This document shows positions 46,046-56,834 of a stretch of 64,000 bases of DNA, one piece after another. A program made the position numbers and the translations under genes. This DNA is from Nigrospora sphaerica. Lineage: Eukaryota > Ascomycota > Sordariomycetes > Amphisphaeriales > Apiosporaceae. Numbering within the stretch: position 1 is the stretch's first letter; every line of letters begins with the position of its first letter. The stretch covers positions 8,432,001 to 8,496,000 of the forward strand of contig JAGVVL010000001.1 of NCBI GenBank assembly GCA_018287875.1, in the 5' to 3' direction. The notes under the pieces were generated by a model that did not search any database, was not told the DNA's origin, and saw only the letters and a list, made by a program, of their open reading frames with translations.

Positions 46046-48290
46046 TCACCAGCATTAGTGCGCAGAGGGTTTCCATTGGCAGTGGATTTGGCGACGTACG
46101 GCATCTGACCTGTTTATAAAGTACGAGCAGACAGAAGACAGCAACCGACGGGGATAGTCAGAGAGTAACCTTTTGCTCAACCTCGTAGCCAATCCTGACG
46201 AATGGGGAGCCTAGCAATTAAGCCATTCGCAGCCTGGCGCCCCTCGCCAGGCACGGCGCATGGAAGTTCCCTCGGTGTCGTACCATCAGGATACGAGATC
46301 CTGCGCCTGCCAAATTCAGCCTCTGCAACACCAGCCTCTAGACTTTGGGCGGGAATGAGGTATCGGATCCCGGCCATGTGAGCGCGCTCGTCGGACATTC
46401 CGGGTCTCGGGCCGCCCCATGCGCCGTGGTGGTAAGGCGGACATAATGTTTGTGCTTTTGGTCGCGTCGCATTCATCTAGTGCCACCAGCACGAATAGGT
46501 ACCTACCTACCTCGGCGTCCGTACCTACCTCGACCCTACAAGGAGGTAGTAGTAAGTGTTTCGCCCACCGCACCATGTCTTTCTGTGTGTCGCGTGAGCG
46601 TCCCCGTGTCAAGCCACCTGTAAAAATAGCCTACTGAATGCTGGTGGCCGGGCCGTGTTTGAAAGCTCGTAGATTCTGTACAACGGACAACGAGGGTTTT
46701 TGGGAACTGTACTTGTCCATAGACTTGTGACGACGGGGTCGTGGGCCCTTACCAGGAGAGCGGTTGCATACCGAACAACGGGTAGCATCGATGCGGGCAT
46801 GGCGGGTCGGCGGTAATTACCCGTGACGGCCCTGGCTGAGATCCGGGGGTTGGCACCTGTAACCACCGGGTGCGATGTGATTTCTATTTTATACCTAATT
46901 CTTTGATTCTTAGCCCTTCGGCTCACTGCTGGAGTACATGTAGTGACGATTGGCGAGCTGCATGGATGCCGATGCAGTCAAGGCGAAGCAACGACGAGGG
47001 ACGTAGCGCCGGCAGTACACGATTTAAAATCCGCCCTAACGGCTTCTGCGTGGGATCATCTGGGGAATTGAGCCACAAACGAAATCGATGATCCTTTTTT
47101 GGTCGGCTTGGCAGGTGTATCGTCGGGTTAGGGGAAGTAAGTACCTAGGGCCTGGCCTCCTTGGCAACTGTCTTGACTGCGTGCACCTCCATAATAAGTA
47201 ACCTGCCGACATTGGTGCATATGAGACCGGAGAATGGGAAGGACCAAACATCGGTCTGCGGCTCAAATTAGCTTTCTCCGGTCAATCCCTATGATGGCTG
47301 GCAGGAGGCCGGCCCAGAGGAAGAGAGTGGGAAAGAGAGCGAGAGAGACAGAGAATCCGGTTGACAGTGGCACGGGCGGCAGGGTTGTGATCCATTCTGC
47401 TGCTGGAGCAGTGGACAGTTGAGATGGAGGACCCACCTCGTCTCAAAGTGAGAGCAACGCTCCTCCACAACAACCCAGCCTTCGAGACGAGCACCGTTTC
47501 ATCGTCCCGGGCGGCTGACCGAACAAAGGCAGAAGGCCTTGTCGCATGGACCTGGTGGAATGAATGGCCGACCGTATAGCGTCGACTCTCGGTCCAGTTC
47601 GGTTTGCCCCGTGTTCCTGGGGCGGGCCCGTCCCATCCTGTGTTGCCCTTGGCCTGACTTTCAGCGTGTTGTCCCACCTCGCCCCCGGCTGAAGAATGAG
47701 AGCGTGTGTAATTGTGTCATCCGCCGCCCCAAAGCCAATAACCGAGAAAAAAAAACACAACAGCCTTGCGTCCAGGGGGCCGAACACCGTCTCATTTCAT
47801 ACAATGGCGCAGGCGCAACCCCCTGGCCGCTCCCCCAGCCCTGGGTTTGCCTGGAACCGTTCACATACGCGCCCAGGAGGCTGTTGGCGGCTTGGCGTGC
47901 CGCCCACGATGACCGAGCCGCCCTCATATATACAGACGACGCCAAAACGGATCGCTTCGTATGTCCAAGGGTTGCTTTCTGCTCTTCTCGCCCTCTTGAC
48001 TGCCGACTGCGTTCGTTTCCCCTCCCGGGATCGCATCTCTTTTTTTCTCGTCTCCCTTCTCGCTTTCTCACAAGCCTGCTGAGCGGGATTGTCCATTCAT
48101 TTGTACTCGCTGTAGAACAGGGCCATTGTTTGCTGCCCGTTTCTGCTGGATTGCGCTTCAATTCGTCCGCTCTTTATTTGTGTCTCGCCGACACCCTCTC
48201 GATCCCGCTCGACGCCGGCTTTTTTCACCCACCGCTTTCTTCCGCCCCCGTACCCGGACGACGTTTCTTTCGGCACGTCCCACGCACGCC
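46046..48290. other. Intergenic, ~2.2 kb
   Basis: No supported gene. The right half should carry the promoter of the secreted repeat protein: a TATA-like CATATATA occurs near 47923, and CT-rich tracts (48036-48065) and a long leader precede the ATG. Confidence 0.45.
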
Positions 48291-50143
48291 ATGATTGCAC
48301 AGTACTCGGTGGCCCTCGCCGCCTTCTCGGCCCTCGTGTCGGCCGGTCCTGTCGTCGCCCGCGCCGTCGCCGAGCTCGACCCGGCTGGCTTTGCTGAGGC
48401 GCACCAGCGCGACGAGACGGCCACGCGGGCCTTTGCCAATACCGCCATCAAGGTCAGTTACGCCGCTCGCGATTGGTCGGTGGGCGAGTTTCGCAACTAA
48501 TCACGACAGCCAATAGACCGCGGACGGCAAATGCCTTTCCGTTGACAAGCTGTCGGGCGACTTCCGCGCTAACCTGACCCCGGTTCAAGTGGTCGAGTGC
48601 GGCTCCACCGACGGCCAAGGCTGGGACATCATCACCCAGGGCAAGCATAACAATGTAGATGGGTCGATGCTCGTTGTCAGCACGCTGGTAAGCAACCGCC
48701 TGGCGACCATGGTCTGCTATGGCTCTTCTACGTGGGCTAACCTTGCTGTCGTAGACCCAAGCCTGCCTCAACTTCGATCCGCGCCGCGTCGCCGGCAACC
48801 AGGTTCTTCTCTTTTCGTGCGGCGGCCGTGCCGATGGCGGTGGTGCCGTCACCGACTCGCAACTCTTCGCCTTGGACCGTAACGCCGACAGCCAGACTCT
48901 CGTGCCCGCCAATAAGAAGGGTTCGTGTCTGACCGTCAAGGGCGACACCCTCGATGTCGCTGCCTGCGATGCGGGCGACGCCGCCCAGTCCTTCACCTTT
49001 GCAGGCGACAACGCCGCTCCTGTTGCGCCGGCCCCGTCAAGCTTGCCCACGCGCAGCGAGGCTTGCGAGCCCGTGACTGTGACCGTCACCGCCAGCGGCC
49101 ATGCCAAGCGCCAGGACGCTATCGTTACCGAGACCATCACCGAGGTCGTGACCGTCACCGACGCCGCCGCCGCCGCCACTTCGTTTTCCTCGACCACCAC
49201 GGTTTTCGTCACCGTCGGCGATACGCCCTCGGCCCCAGCCGGCGCCGCGCCTTCGGCTCCCGCCGGCGGCATCCCTCAGGTTTCCATCAACCCGACGACG
49301 ACAGTGACCATGAACCCCGGCGGCGGCGCGCAGCCCGCTCCGACAAGCGCCGCTAGCAGTGCCGCCAGCAGCGTCGCCAGCAGCGTCTCTAGCAGCGCCG
49401 CGGCGCCACCGGCCACCTCGACTAAAGCGGATGCGGGCGCGGCTCCGTCAGCGCCGGCCGGTGGCATTCCCCAGGTCTCCATCAACCCGTCCACCACCGT
49501 GACCATGAACCCCGGCGGCGGCGCGCAGCCCACTCCCACGAGCGCCGCTAGCAGCGCCGAGAGCAGCGCCGCGGCGCCACCGGCCACCTCGACTAAAGCG
49601 GATGCGGGCGCGGCTCCGTCCGCGCCTGCCGGCGGCATCCCGCAGATCTCCATCAACCCGAGCTCGACGGCGACCCTCGACGGCGCCTCCGGCGCCGCTT
49701 CAACCTCGGCCAAGGCGGATGCGTCGCCCCCCGCGGCTTCGGCGCCCGCCCCGCCCCCCGCCGGCGGCATCCCCCAGGTCTCCATCAACCCGACGACGAC
49801 CGTGACGCTCGGTGGTGGTGCCGCCGCCCAGCCGACCCCCTCGCCCAAGAAGGACGCTCCTGCCGCTGCCCCTGCGGCCCCGGCTGCCTCCTCGCCCGCT
49901 CCCCCCGCCGCTGCCCCGCCCGCCGGCGGCATCCCCCAGGTCTCCATCAACCCGACCGCCACTGCGACCCTGAACCCCGGCGACTGTACCGACGCCGCGC
50001 AGCCCCCCGCGACGGCCCCGGCCGATAGCCAGGCGGACAAGCCCAAGGCCCCCGCCACCACGGCGCCCGCCGCCGCCCCCTCGGCGCCCGCCGGCGGCAT
50101 CCCCCAGGTCTCCATCAACCCCACGGCTACTGTGACCCTCTAG
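48291..50143 (+). CDS. Secreted beta-trefoil (ricin-B-like) protein with six GGIPQ(V/I)SINP repeats, 573 aa
   Basis: Exons 48291-48452, 48517-48687 and 48755-50143; introns of 64 and 67 nt with CTAAT/CTAAC branches. A signal peptide (MIAQYSVALAAFSALVSAGP) leads to a Cys-containing domain at ~50-205 whose three subdomains end in QGWDII, SQLFAL and QSFTF, like the QxW repeats of ricin-B lectins. It is followed by TVTVTASGHAKRQ (Lys-Arg, possible Kex2 site) and a Thr-rich stretch. The C-terminal half has six copies of GGIPQ(V/I)SINPxxTxT(M/L) at about residues 282, 347, 404, 448, 502 and 558, separated by Ala/Pro/Ser-rich linkers; the last copy ends the protein. No GPI-like hydrophobic tail is present. 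Likely extracellular or cell-wall-associated; sugar binding is inferred from the fold only, and the repeat function is unknown. Confidence 0.88.
49391..49620 (+). repeat. In-frame internal duplication within the secreted repeat protein gene
   Basis: A 59-bp stretch (49391-49449) recurs exactly at 49562-49620, offset 171 bp (57 codons). It encodes a Ser/Ala-rich linker ending in ADAGAAPS. The perfect match marks a recent expansion of the repeat array. Confidence 0.9.
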
Positions 50144-50627
50144 AACCCCGGACTAGCGGGTTGTAGAAATGGGAGGCTAGGTGGGGACCCTTACGGGGAG
50201 CACGGTATTAGGTCACTGTGGGTTCCTGCCACCTCTCGTGGGCGGTTCTTGCTTCTGTGCTTGTATATAATTCGAGGTTCCATATTTGACCAGAAAAGGG
50301 AAGCTGGGATATAGCGACATTTGGCCGGCAATCCCCTTACTAAACGAGCGCGGCGTATTTTTCCGGGCGCGTTCGGCCGATGTCCATGATATTAGAAATT
50401 AATCAAATGTTACCATACCAGACCTCGTGGATGTTTCTGGGACGCGACCGTGAGGAGGGGGGCCGCTCCCGGCACTGTGAAACCTGCAGAGCGAGGAGAA
50501 ACGTTTCGTCAATCCCCCCTAAGGCTTGGCGGGGAGAAACGTTTCGCAAATCCCCCCTCAACCCTTGACGGACGGCAACCAGCCCCTTCCTCCCTGGAGG
50601 CCCCCCGGTCGGCACCGCGGGACGTAC
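50144..50627. other. Convergent 3' intergenic region
   Basis: Lies between the 3' ends of the secreted repeat protein (plus) and the flavoprotein monooxygenase (minus). A TATATAA-containing AT-rich stretch at 50260-50300 probably belongs to polyadenylation signals. The right end carries the palindromic repeat pair (separate entry). Confidence 0.5.
50495..50558. repeat. Direct repeat pair with palindromic core GAAACGTTTC
   Basis: Two ~25-bp units, GGAGAAACGTTTCG followed by (T/C)(C/A)AATCCCCCCT, start at 50495 and 50533 (period 38). Each contains the perfect 10-bp palindrome GAAACGTTTC. They lie about 70-130 bp beyond the stop codon of the flavoprotein gene. Confidence 0.85.
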
Positions 50628-52434
50628 CTAGTCCCAGTCCCCCGAACCCAGGTGGACGGGACGGCCGTGGCGCAGGTCGTCCATGATCTGCTCGATGTTC
50701 CAGGGCTCGTAGACGTAGCCGGGCGGGTAGTTGGGGGTGATGTCGGGGTCGTCGCGGTCCCAGGGGAGGCCACGGGCAAGGGCGGCGAGGGCGCGGCGGT
50801 AGTGGTCGTGGGCGTGGCGCTCGGGGTCGTGGCTCCAGACCCAGCGCGGCAGGCGCGGCTGGGCGGCGCGCGGGTTCAGCTTGACGCGCGCCCAGTCGGT
50901 GGCCTGGAGCAGCTCGGCGTTGGCGAAGCCGAGCTTCTGGGCGCAGGCGTTGCGCACGAAGCGCAGGCGCACGTGGACGCGCACGGCGTCGGGCGCGCGC
51001 GCCGCCGCGCCGGCCTCCTGCAGGCACGCCGCCAGCGACACGGCGTCCTCGATGGCCTGCGTCGCCCCGTTGCCCGACGCCGGCAGGAACGAGTGCGCCG
51101 CGTCGCCGATCTCCACCACCCTCCCCCCCGGCGACGCCCACGAGGGCTGCGGGTTGCGCCAGAAGAGCTCAAAGTTGATGATGGTCTTGGGCGGCGTCAG
51201 TTTCACCAGCTCCTTGAAGATGGGCGCCCACGGTTGCGGGCCCACCCCCTTGTCCATGTTCTCCAGCACCTCGGCCGCCTCCACCGTGTGATTCCAATTC
51301 TCCTCTTCCGTGCCCGTCACGTCGTGGTTCATGATCCAGATCATCGTCTCGGCGCGCGTCAGCGTAAGGGCGTACGTGCCGGGACTGGCCGCCGTAGCCG
51401 ACGACAGTCAGTTAGTCAGCAAGGGGGGTTCTCGTCCCGAGACGGTGGGTGGGAAGGGAGCGCTTACCCCAGCCACGTCCGAATGATAGGCTGGTCCTCG
51501 TGCGGACCAGCCATCTTGAAGAACTCGGCGACCTCGGCGTTCTGCTGGATCACTTCCCGCGGGAAGGCTGCGCGCCACATGGCTCGGCCGGAACTCATAG
51601 CCCGGACCTGGCCGCCAACCAGTTTCTGGGATTTGGACCCCACGCCTACACGGTGGATTTGTCAGCACATTCCTCTCCTTTCTTGCTTTTTCATCTCAAA
51701 GCCAGCTCGAAGGCCCAATTGGGGGGGGGGGGGGGGTTTCCGCTAGGATTCCCGTAGGATTGGGGGTGTCACGAGATGTGAGTGCGCGCGCTTACCATCA
51801 GCGGCAATCACGACGTCGGCTTCGTAGCGCTCGCCCTGGTCCGTCACCACGCCGGCCTTTTGCCGTTCCTCGTTTTCAAAGTAGTCTACAACCTTCTTGC
51901 CGAACTCGACACGCACCCCCAGGCGTTCCACCTGGTTGACGAACATCTTGTACACCAGGGGCCTCATTTGGAAAGTACCGGGTGGTGTGTCGGGGTCCAA
52001 CCCCGCGTCGCGCAGCCGGTCCGCTGCTTTGAGCGGCGCAATCATGCGCTCGCCGCTGTGTTTGAACGTCTCGAGCCAGGCGTTGTGCAACGATATTGCG
52101 TCGTACTCCTTGGCCATCTCGGGCCAATGCTTGAAGAACTTGGTGGCGCTGAGGCCCATGAAGTACATGTCGCCTATGAGTGCGAATCAGCCGGGCCGCC
52201 CCCGGCTCGAACGAAGATGGGTAACGTACCGGCCGTGTTGATTCTGGAATTACGCTCGAGGACCCGCACACTGTGGCCTTTTCGAGTACATTCAAGAGCT
52301 GCCGTGAGACCGGCCAGCCCGGTGCCGACAATCAAAACATCGATGCCAGTCTCTGGGTAGGAGCCCACCGGCATGGATGGGTCATTGCCGACGGAGCCCA
52401 TCGTCAACGGAGGGGTAGGAGACACAGTGGCCAA
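50628..52434 (-). CDS. Class A FAD-dependent monooxygenase (salicylate hydroxylase-like), 505 aa
   Basis: NAD(P)H- and FAD-dependent hydroxylase of aromatic or polyketide-like substrates. Exons: 52434-52230, 52173-51796, 51645-51468, 51384-50628; introns 56, 150 and 83 nt in phase. The FAD-binding GxGxxG is IVGTGLAGLTAA (G37, G39, G42), ending in the ribose-binding acidic residue of VLERN. The DG motif is VVIAADG at the exon 2/3 join, and the GD motif is VVEIGDAAHSFLPASGNGATQ (D348). The 150-nt intron contains a run of 16 G/C (51721-51736). No membrane segment or signal peptide is seen, so it is probably cytosolic. It resembles salicylate, 6-hydroxynicotinate and fungal secondary-metabolite hydroxylases; the substrate cannot be told. 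It is divergent from the P450 gene, with 2.5 kb between them. Confidence 0.93.
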
Positions 52435-54914
52435 GAGTTATGGGAGGCGGCGGAGATAACAGGCTTTCGGGGGGGTGCAAAATCCGGAGGAACAGGTGTG
52501 ATGAGAGCCGATATCCCGGGTGGTTGGACAGGCACCAGTGTCGTGAGATGGAAGAGACGAAATGAAGGAATGTGGGTAGCGGAACGCGGTCGGGAGGAGC
52601 CAAGAGTGAGAATAGCAGTTTGGGCGAAACAATCCGATAGAATCAGTCCCGCGAAAAGTTGGTCCAATGGGTGATGAAGCGCTTGTCAACGGGCCCCTTG
52701 GCCGTTGTAGATATAGCCAAGACCAGAGTCAGCCTGGGGCTCGGTTCCGAGACGGTAGAGGCTTAGCCTCTTGGCCTCTACGTCCACCCATCAGCCGTCA
52801 GACGCGTTATCACCTTTGCCTTGACCGCACATCGTAGCTGATGATTTGCCAAAAAGGAAGCCGTTGGTGCGGCCGGCGCTCGGATGGAGGGCACGATGCT
52901 CCAGGCCCAGAGAGAGCTGCCAAGTTCCCGTGTTCGTCGTCTGGCAGAGGGCGACGGAGTTCATCCCGGCCGGTCTAGATTAGCTGAGATGTATCCCGCG
53001 GGGCAAGGCGGCCTACTCGCGCCCTGTTTCGTCTTTCCGGCGAACGCCGCCCGTTGATACGCGTGCTGCGGTGCGTTTGTGGTGTACCGCACTGCACACA
53101 CCGGCGTGAACAAGTATCCGGATCCCAATGCCGCTGCAAGAAACGGTGGCCCGTCTTGGTAAAGTTGAGTATGGGCCCGAGCCCGCATAGGAATTGAGTG
53201 TGACTACCGCAGGAGCTGTAGCGGTGGCGGTGGCAGGAACATCCGATGGAGCGCCTCGCCTGAGCTGCCCCTTCTTGACTTCTCAGCTACTGCCTCCCCG
53301 CAACACGCTGGTATGGAAAAGCCAAAAATGCAACCACATGAGGCGTGTATTGCTTTTTTCGACCTCCCGAGCTAGTGCCCCCCCGTGAGCGCCAATGAAA
53401 AGGCATTCGCCCCGTTCCGTCTAGGACTCAATTCATCCTCTCAACCGAAATCGCGTCCTCGTTCTAGACCCGCACAAACGTCGCCGACTCCGTCCTCGGT
53501 GGCTTCGGGCCGGTATGCTGCCTTCATCTCGACTGGCAGCCAGCACCGCAGGGCAGATTAGACCCAGGCGCGAGGCCAATCATGCCACCTCACCAGCCCC
53601 GGTCCCTTCCCTGCTCATACACGCGCTCGACTCGCCTGACCAGACGGGACGAGCATCTTGGCCCGCGCCGCGGCTCATGTCCAATGGAAAACTATGATGG
53701 TGCTCGATCGATCCCGGCACTTCCGGGGCTGCGAGACTCGGTTGTCGACCATTGTGTTGGGACGGATGACACGCCGCTTGTCGCCTCAAGCTTCCAGTCT
53801 CGGCGTTCTCGATTTAGCGACACTCTGGATCATGTCCCCGCCCTAAGATGCCGACCTGGTCCGAGGGCCACTTCCACTTCGGCCGACGCACAGAAGGCAG
53901 AGTGTCTGGCGGGCGCACCGTTATAGCGCCAGTCATACGGGCTCTCGTCTGTCGCTACCCTCACCTCTGGAGGGCTTGGCCAAGCCGGCCTCCCAGCCCA
54001 GGCTCCTGCCAGCTTATACACTGCCTTGGGCACACCGAGGCACGACCGTTGACGTCCGGGGGATGAGGCATGGCTGCCAAGGCCGTGGCTTCGTCTTGAT
54101 ATCGCCCATTATGCCGGAGCACCGCTGGTCAAACGCTCGGTGAGCGCCAGTTGAAGGTTTCTTGTAAGTCACCAAGCAGGGCTGTGCCAAGCCGGCCTCA
54201 AATGCCCCCAGAGGACACCCTCGGTTGGCTACATCTGTGCTCTTGCATTCTGGTTTTCGGCACTATCGCCCACCCCAATACGGCAAACATACCTTGCCTC
54301 CGAGGCGAGATCCCACGTCTTGGGAGGTCCTTGCTTGGCATGGCTGTCCAGAAGCCCGCTTACTGTACGATCCGGGGCACGGCTACCCTTTTTCATCTCC
54401 TAACTGCCCTTGGCGTAGGATCCCACCGTCAAGTTTTGACAACATTACCCCCATCTCCCAGGCACGGCAACATTGCCCCTATCTCCCACGCATCTGCCAG
54501 GGGTCAGCCCATCTCATCCTTCTTCTAAGACATACGGGCAATGATAGAGGGCCAGTAAACTCAGTACTGGCCAGGTTCTTAGCCATGAGGCTGACCTCTG
54601 GGTCATACGGGAAATCCTCCACGATATTCACTACCTTTAGGGCCACTCCTCTGCAGATCCCGTCTCCTAAGGGGCCTTGCGAAGGGCCTAGATCGCGCGT
54701 CACGGCATTTAGAGAGTTCCCACTCGATACACCCTTCACGGCATTTGGAGAGTTCCCAGTCGATACACCCTTCACGGCTTTGGCCATATAATACCGACGC
54801 GGTTGTGCCTAGCAGGTGATGGAATCGGCCGCATTCGTTTTTATTTTACCACCCTTCGACTACCGCGGACCATCATTGCAGTCTCCTCGTCTCTCTGGTA
54901 GAGAAAACATACAG
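52435..54914. promoter_or_regulatory. 2.5-kb divergent intergenic region between flavoprotein monooxygenase and P450
   Basis: Holds both promoters. Near its right end are 36-bp tandem repeats, a TATA-like CATATAATA at about 54785-54793 and a probable start site shortly after. No gene was recognised in the rest. Confidence 0.5.
54701..54777 (+). repeat. 36-bp tandem repeat in the P450 promoter
   Basis: CACGGCATTT(A/G)GAGAGTTCCC begins at 54701 and 54737, and a third, truncated copy (CACGG) begins at 54773. The period is exactly 36, with few differences between the two full units. The array ends about 10 bp before a TATA-like element, a position suited to transcription-factor binding. Confidence 0.88.
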
Positions 54915-56834
54915 ATGTTTACCATCCTCGCACTTGGCCTCGCTCTTGTGGGCTTTGCCATCTACAAGACAGTCGCATCGTACCTGGACCTTAACAGCTC
55001 ACGACAGCCACCGGGGCCCATGCAGGTACCTTTCCTCGGACGGATTCATGACCTGCCGGTGAGGTTCATGTGGCTCAAATTCAAAGAATGGGCCGATGCA
55101 TATGGCAGAGAGAGTGGCTTTTACATGACATCGATGCTGGGCGTCAAATTCCTGGTGGTCTCGGATGAGAGGGTGGCCGAAGAGCTGTTAGTCAAGCGCG
55201 CCAGGTACAACTCGGATCGGCCGGCCGTTCGGTCGCTGTTCGATTCGAAAAGCACGCATGGGTCTATGGAGTATCTGCCCCTGATGGGCAAGAACCGTTA
55301 GTGCCGCACCCATCGCGACGCCCAATAGCGAGCTCACTAACCAATATCGCTAGAATACTGGGCCCGCCAGCGCAAGGTATCGCATGCGTACTTGACCGAG
55401 GCAACCAATGCCCATTACCACGGCATAATGTACCACGAGAGCAAGCGCTGGCTTGCCCGGCTCATCGAAAACCCCGAAGCATTCCGGGAATCTCTTGACG
55501 ACATGGCTTCCAAGGTCATGTGCCAACTTACATGGGATGACCCCAGTCTTAGCGAGTACTGCACGAAGAGTGCTTGGGGCCTGCTTACGCAAATGTCGCC
55601 TGCCGGGCCCATCACGAACGTGCTGACGCCGCTGTGGGATCTGCCCTTGGTAATAAACCCGTGGAAGAAGGCCGAAATCAAACGGCACGACGAGCAGAAA
55701 GGGTGGTGGATGGAGAGGCTTCGGACGGTCCAGGAGAAGATGGCTCTCGGACAGCAAAGAGCGTGCTGGACACGGCAATATCTCGAATCGACGGCCAAGG
55801 CCGGCAAACTCTCAGGCGACTACGAAGCGTCGTGCGTCCTGGGAATGCTGGCACTCGTTGGCATCTTCACGGTAGCGGGGCCTTTATCCTACTTCCTCGT
55901 TGCCATGGTACATCATCCGTATTGGCAGGCAGCCGCACAGCAGGAGATCGACGAGGCTTGCGAAGGTCGCCTGCCGACTCTCGACGACACACCCAATTTG
56001 CCCATCTTGCGCGCCTGCATCAAAGAGACGATGCGATGGAGGCCCAATGTACCCACCGGTAGGGCAAATGCGATGGCGATGCGGTGGCCCCGTGCTTACA
56101 AGTTTTTAGGAGTCGCCCACGAGACTGAGGCCGATGACATATATAAGGGCTACCTCATCCCCAAGGGCACCCGCATCCTCCCGTTAGACTGGTAAGCCAG
56201 CCGCCGTTTTGCAGATTGCGTGCATGTTCTAACAGTTTACAGGGCATTTCTGCGCAACCCGGCCAGGTACCCCGACCCCGACAACTTCAGACCCGAACGG
56301 TGGCTACAGCCTGAGTGGCCGACATTTCAGGAGCCATTGTCTCAGTATCCCACACTGCGGGGCATGTCTTCATTCGGTTGGGGACAAAGGCAATGCCTCG
56401 GGATGAATGTTACGCAGGACGAGTTGATCGTGGCTTGCGGTGCTCTGATGTGGTGTTTCAACCTCCGGCCCCGGACGGACCCTCTCACCGGCATTGCGTC
56501 ACTCCCGCCTTTGGACAAGTGCAACTCGTTGCTCATCATTAAGCCCGACGCGTTCGAGATGGAGTTCGAGCCTCGCAACGAGGAGCGCAAGCAGGAAGCC
56601 CTGGAGCTGTGGAAGAAGTCGGAAGCGCGCGACCTCCAGGACCGGGCCAATTTTGCGACAAGAGTGGCTCGGGACGCCGTGGACGCGGCCCTGGCCGCAA
56701 AAGCCGAGTCCAAGGCCAAACATGGTGGACGCGCGCCGGGATGCGTGCCACCACCTACGTCGGTACCGATACACAACCGGATGGACCCTGTCAGCCTCTG
56801 GAAGAAGACGCTAGACATTCCCGCGGGCTGCTAG
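54915..56834 (+). CDS. Cytochrome P450 monooxygenase, 586 aa, atypical I-helix
   Basis: Heme-thiolate enzyme anchored in the ER by an N-terminal segment (FTILALGLALVGFAIYKTV), followed by the Pro-rich hinge RQPPGPMQVPFLG. Exons: 54915-55296, 55354-56058, 56110-56191, 56243-56834; introns 57, 51, 51 and 51 nt. The ExxR motif is KETMRW (E352, R355), the PERW-type motif is NFRPERWLQ, and the heme loop is FGWGQRQCLG with Cys441. The I-helix reads LVGIFTVAGPLSYFLVAM: at the oxygen-activation site it has AGPLS (302-306) where most P450s have an AGxDT/E-T pattern, so the acid and Thr are both missing. The third intron is needed to restore PNVPTGVAHETEADD. The C-terminal ~80 residues beyond the usual end are charged and helical, making it longer than a typical 500-530-aa P450. 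In-frame ATGs exist upstream at 54816; 54915 was preferred because the anchor begins there. Confidence 0.93.

Noticed and set aside
48454..50124. Two long minus-strand frames opposite the secreted repeat protein gene
   Set aside because: They mirror the GC-rich repeats and have no motifs. The plus strand has a signal peptide, two introns and a recognisable fold.
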